From Desulfovibrio sp. (lineage in GTDB: Bacteria > Desulfobacterota > Desulfovibrionia > Desulfovibrionales > Desulfovibrionaceae): 64,000 nucleotides of DNA. Each line of letters starts with the position of its first letter. The first letter of the stretch is position 1. The notes under the pieces are model-generated. The model was not told the DNA's origin. It saw only the letters and a program-made list of their open reading frames with translations, and made no database searches. Location: NCBI GenBank assembly GCA_016208105.1, contig JACQYS010000010.1, forward strand, positions 1 through 64,000. The letters are read 5' to 3'. Shown here piece after piece: positions 6,801-15,858 of this stretch. The position numbers and the translations under genes are program-made.

Positions 6801-7111
6801 GGGCAAAGCTTCTACAGGCATAGGCCGGAAATTAATCTCGGTTCGGACTTGCCTTCCGGCCGGGCGTCCCGAACCCAGACCATTTAGGTTCTTACGCTCG
6901 CTTCAACAGTCGAACAGCGAACGCCAGCCCAGGGGGGTGTCCTCCACATCCAGCTTACCGGGCGTGTGCTGGAGGAAGGCTGGCCTTAAGCGGCCAGAGC
7001 GTAGTCGTAATCGTTGGCGATTATCTTGTTTTCCGCATTTTTAACGAGGCCATGCGGACCCTCGGCCTGCAACCTTGACGTCGCAATCCCCGTCGAAACC
7101 AGTGCGCCCCC
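6759..7111 (-). ncRNA. ssrA: tmRNA (ssrA)
   Basis: Transfer-messenger RNA that rescues stalled ribosomes. The 353-base gene starts GGGGGCG, followed by CACTGGTTTCGACGGGGATT, and ends with the T-arm GGGTTCGATTCCC, CGCCTCC and ACCA. The seven acceptor pairs (with one G-U) match. The tag frame is at 6986-7018: after an AUAAUC context it starts with a GCC resume codon and encodes ANDYDYALAA followed by UAA. CCA is encoded. The 3' end is the integration site of the neighbouring element, so the native terminator has been displaced. Confidence 0.97.
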
Positions 7112-7129
7112 AGGGATGTGCCAGAGCTA

Positions 7130-7157
7130 CATATAAGACCTTCCCGCCGTTCGGCAA
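7130..7157 (-). promoter_or_regulatory. Candidate sigma-70 promoter of ssrA
   Basis: On the minus strand, TTGCCG (7157-7152) and TATATG (7135-7130) are separated by 16 bases, some 18 bases ahead of the mature tmRNA 5' end. A short 5' leader removed by RNase P would fit. Based on hexamer similarity only. Confidence 0.4.
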
Positions 7158-7236
7158 CCCCTCATTAGTGTGAATAATGCTCGTATTTCTGACCGATTTG
7201 GGATATTTGCGCCCAACAAATGCCTAGGAGGATTTC

Positions 7237-7797
7237 ATGAGCCTTCCGACTTCCTACGACCGCGACATCTCCCGGCGTATCAAGGATTTGCGCGAAGTCC
7301 TAAACCTTTCACCAGAGGATCTGGCCGGGCATCTGGACGTTTCGGTGGAAGACATCCTGTCCTACGAATCCGGGGAACGCGAAGTCCCGGTCAGCTACCT
7401 CTACGCGGTGGCCAAGGCCACGGGGGTGGATCTTACGGCCCTCATCACAGGAACCGAGGCGAAGCTGCACCAGTACTGCCTGGTCAAGAAGGGCCAAGGC
7501 CTCTCCGCCACGCGCCGCAAGGCCTATAAGTACCAGTCCCTGGCGTACCGGTTCAACAAGCCTTCCATGGAGCCCTTCCTGGTAACCGTTCCCCCGCGCG
7601 AACGCGAAGGCATGGATTACAACCAGCATGCCGGAGAGGAGTTCATCTTCCTGCTTCAGGGGCGAATGGAAGTGGTGCTGGGCAAGGACACGGTGGTCCT
7701 CGAACCGCAGGACAGCCTGTATTTCAGCTCCACGATCCCGCACGCCATGCGTGCCCTGGATGGAAAAGAGGCCGTTTTCCTGGACGTCATCATCTAG
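7237..7797 (+). CDS. XRE-family regulator with C-terminal cupin domain
   Basis: A 186-residue transcriptional regulator. Residues 10-68 form a Cro/CI-type HTH (RIKDLREVLNLSPEDLAGHL, SVEDILSYESGEREV). Residues about 115-183 form a cupin (HAGEEFIFLLQGRMEVVLG, LEPQDSLYFSSTIPHAMRAL) that may sense a small ligand. The start follows TAGGAGGATTTC. It is followed after 11 bases by an acyl-CoA ligase gene, an arrangement common in Desulfovibrio-type genomes. It probably controls that operon in response to an acid or acyl metabolite, which is inference from context. Confidence 0.9.
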   Translation: MSLPTSYDRDISRRIKDLREVLNLSPEDLAGHLDVSVEDILSYESGEREVPVSYLYAVAKATGVDLTALITGTEAKLHQYCLVKKGQGLSATRRKAYKYQSLAYRFNKPSMEPFLVTVPPREREGMDYNQHAGEEFIFLLQGRMEVVLGKDTVVLEPQDSLYFSSTIPHAMRALDGKEAVFLDVII

Positions 7798-7808
7798 AGG
7801 GATGGACA

Positions 7809-9473
7809 ATGCAGCCTGAATTTACGCGCTACGAGAGCTTCGATGATTTTTCCGCCCAATTTAAAGTGGATGTTCCCGCCAACTACAATTTCGCGTTCGA
7901 CTTCCTGGACGTGGAGGCGAAGAAGGACCCCAAACGCCCGGCCATGGTGCACATAGGCCCGGACGGAACGCGCCGCGACTACGACCTGGTCTTCTTCAGC
8001 GCCCACTCGAACAGGTTGGCCAACGCCTTCAAGGCCCTGGGCATCGGCAAGGGCGACAAGATCATGATCGTGCTCCAGCGCCGCGTGGAGTTCTGGGTGG
8101 CGGTTCTGGCCCTCCACAAGATCGGGGCCGTGCCTGTGCCTTCGCCGCATCTGCTCACCGCGCACGACGTGGAATTTCGCGTGAACAAGGCGGGCATCAA
8201 GGGCTGCGTGGTCGAAGAGGATTTCGTGGAGCGTGTGGACGCCGTCAAGGCCGCCTGCCCGACGCTTAAGATGTTCGTCCGGGTTGGCGAAAAACCGGTC
8301 GGTTCCGGCTGGAGCGCCTACGAAGCCATCGAGGCGGCCGCGTCCGCGGATTTTGCCAGGCCGGCCGACGCTCCCGGCGGCGACGACATCATGTTCATCT
8401 TCTTTTCCTCAGGCACCACCGGCATGCCCAAGATGGTGGTGCACAACCACAAGTATCCGCTGGGGCACATAACCACCGGCGTCTACTGGCACGACCTGCG
8501 CCCCGGCGACCTGCACCTCACCGTGGCCGATACCGGGTGGGCCAAGTCCATCTGGGGCAAGTTCTTCGGCCAGTGGATGGCCGGGGCCTGCGTGTTCACC
8601 TGGGACTACCGGGGCAAGTTCGTCCCGGCCGAGCTTCTCCAGGTGATCTGCGACCATAAGGTCACCGTGTTCTGCGCCCCTCCCACTATCTACCGTTTCC
8701 TCATCCGCGAGGACCTCACCAAGTTCGACCTCTCCAACCTCCGGCACTGCACCACGGCGGGCGAGCTCCTGAACGAGGGAGTGTTCCACGCCTGGAAGAA
8801 GGCCACCGGGCTCACCATCTACGAGGGATACGGCCAGACCGAGACCACCCTGCAGATCGGCGCCTTCGGCAACATGCCCGTGAAACCGGGCTCCATCGGC
8901 AAACCCTGCCCAGGGTGGGACATCGTGCTTCTGGACGCCAGGGACAACCTCTGTCCGGCCGGTGAGGAGGGAGAAATCTGCATTCGCCTTGGCGACGGCA
9001 AGACCCTGGGGCTTTTCGAGGGGTACCTGTACGAGCCCGAGAAGACGGCCTCGGTGATGTACGGAGGCTACTACCACACCGGAGACAAGGCCTGGGCCGA
9101 TGAGGACGGCTACTTCTGGTTCCTTGGCCGCAACGACGACCTCATCAAGTCCAGCGGCTACCGCATCGGGCCTTTCGAGGTGGAAAGCGCCCTGATTACG
9201 CACCCGGCCGTGGTCGAGGCCGCAGTTACCGGCGTTCCCGATGCCGAGCGCGGCCAGGCGGTGAAGGCCACCCTGGTTCTTGCTCCAGGATACGAGCCGT
9301 CTCCGGAACTGGTGAAGGAGATCCAGAACCACGTGAAAAGCGTGACCGCTCCTTATAAGTATCCCCGGATAGTGGAGTTTCTTCCTGAGCTTCCCAAGAC
9401 CATCAGCGGCAAGATCAAGCGTGCCGAAATCCGGGCCAAGGACGAGGGAAAAGACACAGGCTCGGCCATATAA
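7809..9473 (+). CDS. AMP-forming acyl-CoA synthetase (acetyl/medium-chain type)
   Basis: A 554-residue ANL-superfamily enzyme that activates a carboxylic acid to its acyl-CoA through an acyl-adenylate. The P-loop FSSGTTGMPK is at 199-208. The A5 motif YEGYGQTETT, the hinge region TGDKAWADEDGYFWFLGRND, and the C-terminal catalytic lysine in LPKTISGKIKR are all present, so the enzyme should be active. Length is normal. No signal peptide is seen, so it acts in the cytoplasm. Overall the sequence resembles acetyl-CoA synthetase-like and medium-chain acyl-CoA ligases, but the substrate cannot be read from the sequence. It forms an operon with the cupin regulator and is closed by a terminator at 9510-9546. 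Confidence 0.92.
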   Translation: MQPEFTRYESFDDFSAQFKVDVPANYNFAFDFLDVEAKKDPKRPAMVHIGPDGTRRDYDLVFFSAHSNRLANAFKALGIGKGDKIMIVLQRRVEFWVAVLALHKIGAVPVPSPHLLTAHDVEFRVNKAGIKGCVVEEDFVERVDAVKAACPTLKMFVRVGEKPVGSGWSAYEAIEAAASADFARPADAPGGDDIMFIFFSSGTTGMPKMVVHNHKYPLGHITTGVYWHDLRPGDLHLTVADTGWAKSIWGKFFGQWMAGACVFTWDYRGKFVPAELLQVICDHKVTVFCAPPTIYRFLIREDLTKFDLSNLRHCTTAGELLNEGVFHAWKKATGLTIYEGYGQTETTLQIGAFGNMPVKPGSIGKPCPGWDIVLLDARDNLCPAGEEGEICIRLGDGKTLGLFEGYLYEPEKTASVMYGGYYHTGDKAWADEDGYFWFLGRNDDLIKSSGYRIGPFEVESALITHPAVVEAAVTGVPDAERGQAVKATLVLAPGYEPSPELVKEIQNHVKSVTAPYKYPRIVEFLPELPKTISGKIKRAEIRAKDEGKDTGSAI

Positions 9474-9509
9474 AGCCTTCTCCCATTCCGCTATTTGCCT
9501 CTTCCCATC

Positions 9510-9546
9510 AAAGAGCCGCAGGGTGTCCCGCGGCTCTTTGTTTTTA
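9510..9546 (+). terminator. Intrinsic terminator after the acyl-CoA synthetase
   Basis: Perfect 10-bp arms AAAGAGCCGC (9510-9519) and GCGGCTCTTT (9530-9539), then GTTTTT. Confidence 0.9.
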
Positions 9547-9708
9547 CTCTTCCATTTTCCAATACATTTTCGCGTTAAATACCTGCTTTCCTACCTTTTC
9601 GGAATAGGTTTGGTATGCTAATTATTTGGTTTACAAACAGAGTACGCGCCCGTGGGGGGCATGTAAGCCTGCTGGTTTATGGATCATTTCATTTGGAGGG
9701 GGGGACTC

Positions 9709-11520
9709 ATGCGTTGGGCAGACATGAAAATCGGTCGGAAAATACAGCTGGGTTTTTTCAGCGTTACAGCAATCTTTCTCATTGTGCTTTTGCTGACGTC
9801 GCGGGAAGTCAGCGACGTGAATTATCACGCCAACGGCACCATGCAGAAGTACGACCTCTCCATGAGCCTCTTGCAGCGCGAGATCGACCACCTCAAATGG
9901 GCGCAGGCCCTTGGCCAGTTCGTGCACGACCATAGCGCCACGGAGCTTTCCGTCTCTTCGGACGCCACCAAGTGCGCCTTTGGCAAATGGTTCTACAGCG
10001 ACGACCGCACGAAGCTCGAACAGGCCAGCCCGGAGCTCAAAAGCCTGCTCACGTCCATTGAACAGCCCCACAAGGAGCTTCACGGAACGGCCATCTCCAT
10101 CCAGAAGTTCAAGAAGGAGCAGAACCAGGCTCAAGCACAGGAGGCCTACACCACGCAGACGCTGAAGTCCCTGGCCTCGGTGCAGGAGCTCTTGCAGGGC
10201 ATGCGGGAGAAGGTGAAGGCAGGCATCGATACGGACAAGAAAGCGTTGATGTCCGACCTCGATTTCACGAAGATCCTTCTCTACGCGTCAACCGCCATTT
10301 CCGTTGTGCTTGCCGTGTTGCTCAGCATGTTCATATCCAGGGCAATTTCCAAGCCCGTACGGTTTCTTGCGGACTGTTCGGTGAGCATTGCCGGTGGCGA
10401 CCTTTCCACCAAGTGCAAGCTTTCCCAAAATGACGAGCTGGGCCAGCTTTCCGAGTCCATGGCCACCATGGTGGATGGGTTGAAGGACAAGATCGCCGAA
10501 GCCGACCGCAAGGCCGTGGAGGCTGATGGCCATTCCAAGCAGGCCGAGGAGGCCCTTGCCCAGGCCGAGACCAAGGAACACCAGATCAAGAGCATTCTGG
10601 ACATGATCCGCTCCATCGCCCACGAATCCCTGGAGCTCTCGGACAGCTTGAGCGGCTATGCCGGTAGGCTGTCGACACAGATGGAGCAGGTCAAGCGGGG
10701 CACGGAAGTGCAGAAGAGCCGGTTGTCCGAAGCGGCATCGGCCATGGAGCAGATGAACGCCACGGTTCTGGAGGTGGCCAAGAACGCCAGCGATGCCGCG
10801 GACAGCGCGGGCACCGCCCAGGAAAAGGCTCGCGAAGGGGCTGACATCGTCATCGAGAGCGTCAAAGCCATAGACAAGGTAAGCTCCGTTACCGAGCATC
10901 TTCGTTCGAACATGAACGAACTCGGCACCCAGGCCCAATCCATCGGCCAAGTCATGAACGTCATCAGCGACATCGCGGACCAGACCAACCTGCTGGCCTT
11001 AAACGCCGCCATAGAGGCGGCCAGGGCAGGCGAAGCAGGGCGCGGGTTCGCCGTGGTGGCCGACGAGGTTCGCAAACTGGCCGAGAAGACCATGGGCGCC
11101 ACCCAGGAGGTCGGCGGCAAGATAAAGGCCATTCAGGATTCCGTGGGCCTTAGCATCCGGGACATGGAAGAGGCGGCCAAGGCCGTCAACCACTCCAATG
11201 ATCTTGCTGAAGCATCTGGAAAATCACTCCAGCAGATTGTGGATTTGACCAACGTGAACGCCCAGAACGTGCAGAGCATAGCTGCCGCTGCCGAGGAGCA
11301 GTCTTCCGCTTCGGAGCACATTAACGGCAGCCTGACCGATGTGAATGCTGTGGCGCACCAGACCGAAGCGGGCATGGCCGAAACAGTGGAAGTGGTGGAA
11401 CGTCTTGCGGAAATGGCGGATCAGCTCAAGGGGCTCATCGCTCAGATGCAGAACACCGGCGACGGCGATACGGGCGCTCGCCAGCTGTCCCATGGCATGG
11501 GGCAAAGGCGGTTGAATTAA
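9709..11520 (+). CDS. Methyl-accepting chemotaxis protein with periplasmic CZB domain
   Basis: A 603-residue chemoreceptor. The ATG at 9709 is preferred over 9679 because it follows a GGAGGGGGG ribosome-binding site. TM1 spans about 14-30 and TM2 about 188-209. The loop between them should be periplasmic and carries the zinc-binding CZB signature: H61 in HLKW, C89 in KCAFGKWFY, and H121/H125 in PHKELH. A HAMP segment follows, then a coiled-coil signalling domain with the conserved tip [23 protein letters not shown] domains elsewhere are often cytoplasmic and sense zinc or hypochlorite. Here a periplasmic zinc or oxidant input is inferred. The gene is monocistronic. Confidence 0.93.
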   Translation: MRWADMKIGRKIQLGFFSVTAIFLIVLLLTSREVSDVNYHANGTMQKYDLSMSLLQREIDHLKWAQALGQFVHDHSATELSVSSDATKCAFGKWFYSDDRTKLEQASPELKSLLTSIEQPHKELHGTAISIQKFKKEQNQAQAQEAYTTQTLKSLASVQELLQGMREKVKAGIDTDKKALMSDLDFTKILLYASTAISVVLAVLLSMFISRAISKPVRFLADCSVSIAGGDLSTKCKLSQNDELGQLSESMATMVDGLKDKIAEADRKAVEADGHSKQAEEALAQAETKEHQIKSILDMIRSIAHESLELSDSLSGYAGRLSTQMEQVKRGTEVQKSRLSEAASAMEQMNATVLEVAKNASDAADSAGTAQEKAREGADIVIESVKAIDKVSSVTEHLRSNMNELGTQAQSIGQVMNVISDIADQTNLLALNAAIEAARAGEAGRGFAVVADEVRKLAEKTMGATQEVGGKIKAIQDSVGLSIRDMEEAAKAVNHSNDLAEASGKSLQQIVDLTNVNAQNVQSIAAAAEEQSSASEHINGSLTDVNAVAHQTEAGMAETVEVVERLAEMADQLKGLIAQMQNTGDGDTGARQLSHGMGQRRLN

Positions 11521-11552
11521 CGTAGACTGTCCTGTTTGAAAGTTACCCAATT

Positions 11553-11580
11553 AAGGCGCCGGTTTTCCGGCGCCTTTTTG
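11553..11580 (+). terminator. Intrinsic terminator after the chemoreceptor
   Basis: Perfect 10-bp arms AAGGCGCCGG / CCGGCGCCTT with a TTTT loop and a TTTT tail. The remaining 180 bases up to the convergent aldo/keto reductase hold nothing recognisable. Confidence 0.9.
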
Positions 11581-11761
11581 TTTTCCGGCACCCTGTTCGC
11601 TGCCGCTTTTCGGGAAGCTGGTCCGGGTGGCTGCCCCAGCGGGCCACGTTACATGCGCAGCTAGAGTAATCAAGGCGGCTCCAGTGAAATACCGGAACCT
11701 CCTGGATGGTTCTTCAGAATGCATGGAGGGGGTGGGGTATCCCGCAAAAGCCTCTCACATG

Positions 11762-12982
11762 CTAGGCCAGAAGCGTTTGGGCCTCGCGCATGAGCTCCGC
11801 AATGGCCAGCCCCTGCGGGCAGGCCCGCTCGGCGCCGGAGTAGTCCACTTCCAGAAGCTTGGCGCGGGTTTCGTCAGGAAGCGAGGCGAAAACCTCCCTG
11901 GCCAGATCCTTGTCGCCATAGTCGCGGTAGTACATCAGGCAGCGCATGACGTCGTTCACAGCCACAAGCCCGCCCACCGCGCCCTGGCAGATGCTGCCGC
12001 ATCCGGCGCAGTAGTCGCACTTGGTGTCCTCGGCCAGGGTTTTGAAAACCTCGACGTCCTCGCGGGCAAGAGAAGTCTTGTCCCGGGCAGAGGCCACGTT
12101 GGCCGAAAGGATGGTCAGGTTGGGCATCTGGGAGCAGATGCTGGCGATGAGCGGCTCTTCCCAGACCGCCTTGAGCTTGGCCTGCTTGTCCGTGAAACCG
12201 CGGCTTAGGAACCTGCCGGCCATCTTGAGTTCCGCCTCGGAGTCGGTCTTCACCGGGCCGCCGCCCTGGGTCTTCATGGCCACCACGCCGATGCCGGTTT
12301 TGGCGCAGGCTTCCATGGCTTCGCGCATCTTGGGAGTCTGCATGAGGCGGTAGTTGTAGGTGACCATGACCGCGTCGATCCAGTCGAGCTTGGCGGCACC
12401 TAACATGCAGTCTTCCATGTTGGTGTGGGTGCTGAAGCCGAAGAACTTCATCTTGCCGGCCTTTTTCATGGCCGCTGCCCAGTCTTTGTGCGCAGCCATC
12501 TCGTCGATTCCTGAAATGGCGTGAATGAAAAAGAGGTCCACGTAGTCCGTCTGGAGCCTTTTTAGGGCGGCATCGAGCTTGGCGGTATAGTCGGTGCCGG
12601 CCTTGGGCACGATTTTGGTGACCAGGAAGATGTCCTTTCGTGCTCCCGGGTTGCGGCTGAAGTAGCGGCCGAAACCCTCTTCCGAGAGACCGTTGCCGTA
12701 GGCTTCGGCCGTGTCCCAATAGGTGACGCCCCAGGCGTGGGCTTGTTTGAGCAGCAGTTGGTTGTTGATGGTGTCGAACATGCCGCCAAGGCTCAAGACG
12801 GACACGTCCACGCCGGTTTTACCAAGCTTGCGCTTGGGGATGCCGCCAGCTTGAGAAGCGGCTGGATCGCCTTGCGCGGCGAGAGCCTGGGCCGGGGCCA
12901 TCCCGGCTGCAAGGCCGGAAACTCCGGCAGCTTTGAGAAAGTCCCTGCGGGAGAATCCTGGTTTGTCGTTCTTATTATTCAT
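11762..12982 (-). CDS. Tat-exported aldo/keto reductase with Fe-S cysteine cluster
   Basis: A 406-residue protein. The N-terminus has a Tat signal (SRRDFLKAAG, twin Arg at 12-13) and an ALAAQ-type cleavage region near 35. Residues 48-300 form an aldo/keto reductase barrel with all four catalytic residues: D90, Y95, K123 and H154. The C-terminal part has C322-x2-C-x2-C-x3-C332 and a distant CP (388-389), as in a 4Fe-4S-binding extension. The combination suggests a periplasmic oxidoreductase that exchanges electrons with Fe-S partners. It is the last gene in a leftward set with a NapH/G-like protein and DUF362, 93 bases after the former, with its own AGGAGGGACC ribosome-binding site. The substrate is unknown. 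Confidence 0.88.
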   Translation of the reverse strand: MNNKNDKPGFSRRDFLKAAGVSGLAAGMAPAQALAAQGDPAASQAGGIPKRKLGKTGVDVSVLSLGGMFDTINNQLLLKQAHAWGVTYWDTAEAYGNGLSEEGFGRYFSRNPGARKDIFLVTKIVPKAGTDYTAKLDAALKRLQTDYVDLFFIHAISGIDEMAAHKDWAAAMKKAGKMKFFGFSTHTNMEDCMLGAAKLDWIDAVMVTYNYRLMQTPKMREAMEACAKTGIGVVAMKTQGGGPVKTDSEAELKMAGRFLSRGFTDKQAKLKAVWEEPLIASICSQMPNLTILSANVASARDKTSLAREDVEVFKTLAEDTKCDYCAGCGSICQGAVGGLVAVNDVMRCLMYYRDYGDKDLAREVFASLPDETRAKLLEVDYSGAERACPQGLAIAELMREAQTLLA

Positions 12983-13075
12983 GGTCGGTCCCTCCTAGCC
13001 GTACCTTCAACCGGCCGATTGGCTGTCGTGTGGAGACATGTTTGTTTTCATACATCGAGACTCAGGAAATGCAAT

Positions 13076-14818
13076 TTATATGAGCATCCGCCCCGGGCGC
13101 GAGCGGGACTCGTTTTCGCTGTAGACCCGTATGGCCCGAAGCCCGGAAACCGGGCATTCGTGTTCGCACATGCCGCAGCCGATGCAGCGGGCCGGGTCCA
13201 CGAAGGGCCGCTGCAGCCGCACCACGATGTCCGCCTTGTCTCCGGCGGCAAGGCCCGGCCAGCCGGACGGGGGCCTGTCCAGCGTAAGGCGCTGCCCGGC
13301 CAGGGCCAGTATGCGCCTGGGCGTGGCGTCCGGGCGCGAACTCGGCCGCACGGCGTAGTCGCCACTCCCCAGATTGATGCCGGACGATACGGGTGTGGTC
13401 AGAAGATCGAGGCTGTCCGCCTGGACGCGGGCCACGGCCACCCTGCCGTCGCGTATGGTTTCGAACACCGTGCGGGTGTAGATGGCCTTGGGGCTTACCG
13501 GGCAGAGCTCCTGGCAGACGATGCAGGGCCTGTCCATGACCCAGGGCAGGCAGCGCGAGCGGTCCACGAAGGCCGTGCCCAGGCGTACCGGGCCGAGCTT
13601 GGCGAATTCACCCACCCCGTGCTTTTCTTCCAGGCTCAAGGGCCGGATGGCCGCTGTGGGACACACCTGGCCGCAGGCGACGCAGTTCACCTGGCAGCCG
13701 CTGCGCCCGATGCGGAAGTTGAGATTCGGGGTCCACAGCCCCTGCACACCGGATTCGAACAATGATGGCTGGATGATGTTGGAGGGGCAGGCCCGCATGC
13801 ACTGGCCGCAGCGTATGCAGCGGCTCAAGAAGCGGTCCTCGTCCAGGGAGCCCGGCGGCCGGATGAGCGAGGCGTTGCGGTTCGCCCCGGCCAACGCGCC
13901 CACCTGCCACAATGGAGCGGCAAGGGCTCCGGCGGCCACGGATACGATGAGCCCTCGCCGTGAAACAGAGACCATCGGCAGTTCGCCTGCGGCCGAAGGC
14001 TGGGGTCTGAAGCCTATGCGTCCGCTGGGACAGCTGCTTAAGCAGTTCAGGCAGAGCACGCATTCGCTCTGGATGATCTCGCCCGAGGGGCGGCATCCGC
14101 CCTCGCAGTATTCCTCGCACAGGCGGCAGTCGCCACATTTATGGGCGTCCACCTTGCCGATCCGCCAGGGAGCGAAACGCGCCAGCACCGCGAAAAGCCC
14201 GCCCAGCGGGCACAGGAAGCGGCAGAAGAACCTGGGCCGAAGAAGGTTGAGCCCCACCACGGCGATAAGCACAGCCCCGAAGAGCCAGGCTGATTCGTAG
14301 AAACGGGGCTCGTCGGTCAGAACTCCGGTGCCGGGATCGGCCAGGGGCAAAAGCGTGAAGTTCACGGACCGGTGCAACAGGGGCAGGGGGTCCAGAAGTC
14401 CGGTCTGAACCGAGCCCATGGCCGCGCAGACAAGAAAGAAGACGAGAAGAAGGTATTTGAACCCCTGGAGGCCATGGTGGGCGTTGGCCTTGACCCGCTC
14501 GTCCCTGGAGGCCAGGCGGCGCGAGATCCAGCCGGTGGCCTGGTTTATTGTGCCCAGGGGGCAGGCGAATCCGCAGAAAAAACGTCCAAGCGCCGCCGTG
14601 AGCACTGCCGCGAGCACCGCCCAGATGAGTTGGGAATAGAGTGTCCCAGTGGCCAGAACAGTGGCCAGGGCGGTGAGCGGGTCGAGGCTCAGAAACCAGT
14701 TTATGGGCCAGCCGCGAAGCTGCCACCAGGCCGGTCCCACCGTGGCCACCACGCAGAACCACAGGAACACGGCGAGAAAAAAGGCCTGGCTTATGCGGCG
14801 GGCCGGGACGATTCGCAT
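13076..14818 (-). CDS. NapH/NapG-like polyferredoxin membrane fusion
   Basis: A 580-residue membrane electron-transfer protein. Residues 1-215 hold about four membrane helices and two CxxxCP motifs (FCGFACPLG at 81, FCRFLCPLG at 199), as in NapH/CcoG-type quinol-linked proteins. Ferredoxin-type clusters follow (CGDCRLCEEYC and CVLCLNCLSSCP). A twin-Arg segment (VSRRGLIVSVAAGAL, 285-299) then precedes a NapG-like region with CIRCGQCMRACP, CQVNCVACGQVCP, CIVCQELCP and CIGCGMCEHECP. It looks like NapH fused to NapG in one chain. Electron flow from the quinone pool to a periplasmic partner, perhaps the adjacent aldo/keto reductase, is inferred. Confidence 0.88.
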   Translation of the reverse strand: MRIVPARRISQAFFLAVFLWFCVVATVGPAWWQLRGWPINWFLSLDPLTALATVLATGTLYSQLIWAVLAAVLTAALGRFFCGFACPLGTINQATGWISRRLASRDERVKANAHHGLQGFKYLLLVFFLVCAAMGSVQTGLLDPLPLLHRSVNFTLLPLADPGTGVLTDEPRFYESAWLFGAVLIAVVGLNLLRPRFFCRFLCPLGGLFAVLARFAPWRIGKVDAHKCGDCRLCEEYCEGGCRPSGEIIQSECVLCLNCLSSCPSGRIGFRPQPSAAGELPMVSVSRRGLIVSVAAGALAAPLWQVGALAGANRNASLIRPPGSLDEDRFLSRCIRCGQCMRACPSNIIQPSLFESGVQGLWTPNLNFRIGRSGCQVNCVACGQVCPTAAIRPLSLEEKHGVGEFAKLGPVRLGTAFVDRSRCLPWVMDRPCIVCQELCPVSPKAIYTRTVFETIRDGRVAVARVQADSLDLLTTPVSSGINLGSGDYAVRPSSRPDATPRRILALAGQRLTLDRPPSGWPGLAAGDKADIVVRLQRPFVDPARCIGCGMCEHECPVSGLRAIRVYSENESRSRPGRMLI

Positions 14819-14832
14819 GTTCTGCGGTCTGC

Positions 14833-15858
14833 CTATGCGCCCGCGCTTAAGTACACGGGGTTCAGGGTTTTGTAGTCGATGGTGCCAGCACCCAGGGCCT
14901 GGGCCATGCTGATGTAGGGAACATCGTCCAAAGTCCTGCCCAGCAGCTCCACCCCCAGCGCGTCCGCCGCAACCGGATCGGTGGACACGATGAGGGTCCC
15001 CGTGGCTTTGAGGTCCGAAAGGGAGCCTCCGGTTGGTCCGTTGGTCATCATGGAGACCGTGCCGTCCAGCACGGACAGGGTGGGGCGCACCAAAAGGGAC
15101 AACTCGGAGATGATGCCGTTGATGTCCTGGTGGAAGACATTTCGCCTCCCGCCGAGCAAACCGTACATGTTCTTCAACAGCATGGACGCACCGGCCCGGG
15201 CGTGGTCCTTTACCGGAGAAAGCGCGATCACCTTGGTGATGCCTGTGAAGGCTCCGGCCAGAACCGGCCAGTCCTTGATGAGCTTGCCGTTGGGCAGGGT
15301 GGCCGGGGAGAACAGGCCCGCCCTGGGAATGATGATCTGGGCTCCCGCCGAGCGCGCGGCGCCGGTGATTCCGGTGATCTCGAAGCAGCTTTCAGGGTTG
15401 TTGATGGGGTTGTCCGTCACCGACACCCTGGCCGCCCCGGCCTTGAAACAGGCCCCAGCCACCGCGGCCACCAGTTCCGGGCTGGTGGTGGCCCCCAGGG
15501 CGGCCGGAGAGGCGAACGCGGCGTTGACCTTCAAGAGAACCTTGTCGCCCTTGGCGATGAAGGCCCCCAGCCCGCCCAGGGCGTTCACGCCCTGCTCGAA
15601 CATGGCCGCCCTGTCCGAACCGCGAACAACGGCCATGCGAGGCTTTCCAGCCGCGATGTCCTTTATGGAAAAATCGCCCAGGCCGGCCAGGGCCTTTTGC
15701 TCGGGCACCGGGGGCGGGGGGGAGTGGTCATGAAGGGCCAGCCCGAGTCCGCAGGCTCCCACAGCTATTGCCGAAGCCCCGGCCACGCGCTTGAGAAAAT
15801 CGCGGCGGTTCATTTCCGCATCGATCTCGGATTGTGCCGCGGGGTCGTGTTTGGTCAC
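14833..15858 (-). CDS. DUF362 protein with Tat signal
   Basis: A 341-residue protein. After a short leader, MNRRDFLKRVAGASAIAVG gives a Tat signal, so export with a folded cofactor is expected. The body matches DUF362 (KVLLKVNAAFASPA, SVTDNPINNPESCFEITGI, ALSPVKDHARAGASMLLKN, DPVAADALGVELL). Such domains often accompany ferredoxin-type proteins, and their activity is unknown. Its start overlaps the upstream DUF6599 gene stop by 4 bases, and the NapH/G-like gene follows 14 bases later, so these genes form one operon. No Fe-S motif is present in this protein itself. Confidence 0.87.
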   Translation of the reverse strand: MTKHDPAAQSEIDAEMNRRDFLKRVAGASAIAVGACGLGLALHDHSPPPPVPEQKALAGLGDFSIKDIAAGKPRMAVVRGSDRAAMFEQGVNALGGLGAFIAKGDKVLLKVNAAFASPAALGATTSPELVAAVAGACFKAGAARVSVTDNPINNPESCFEITGITGAARSAGAQIIIPRAGLFSPATLPNGKLIKDWPVLAGAFTGITKVIALSPVKDHARAGASMLLKNMYGLLGGRRNVFHQDINGIISELSLLVRPTLSVLDGTVSMMTNGPTGGSLSDLKATGTLIVSTDPVAADALGVELLGRTLDDVPYISMAQALGAGTIDYKTLNPVYLSAGA

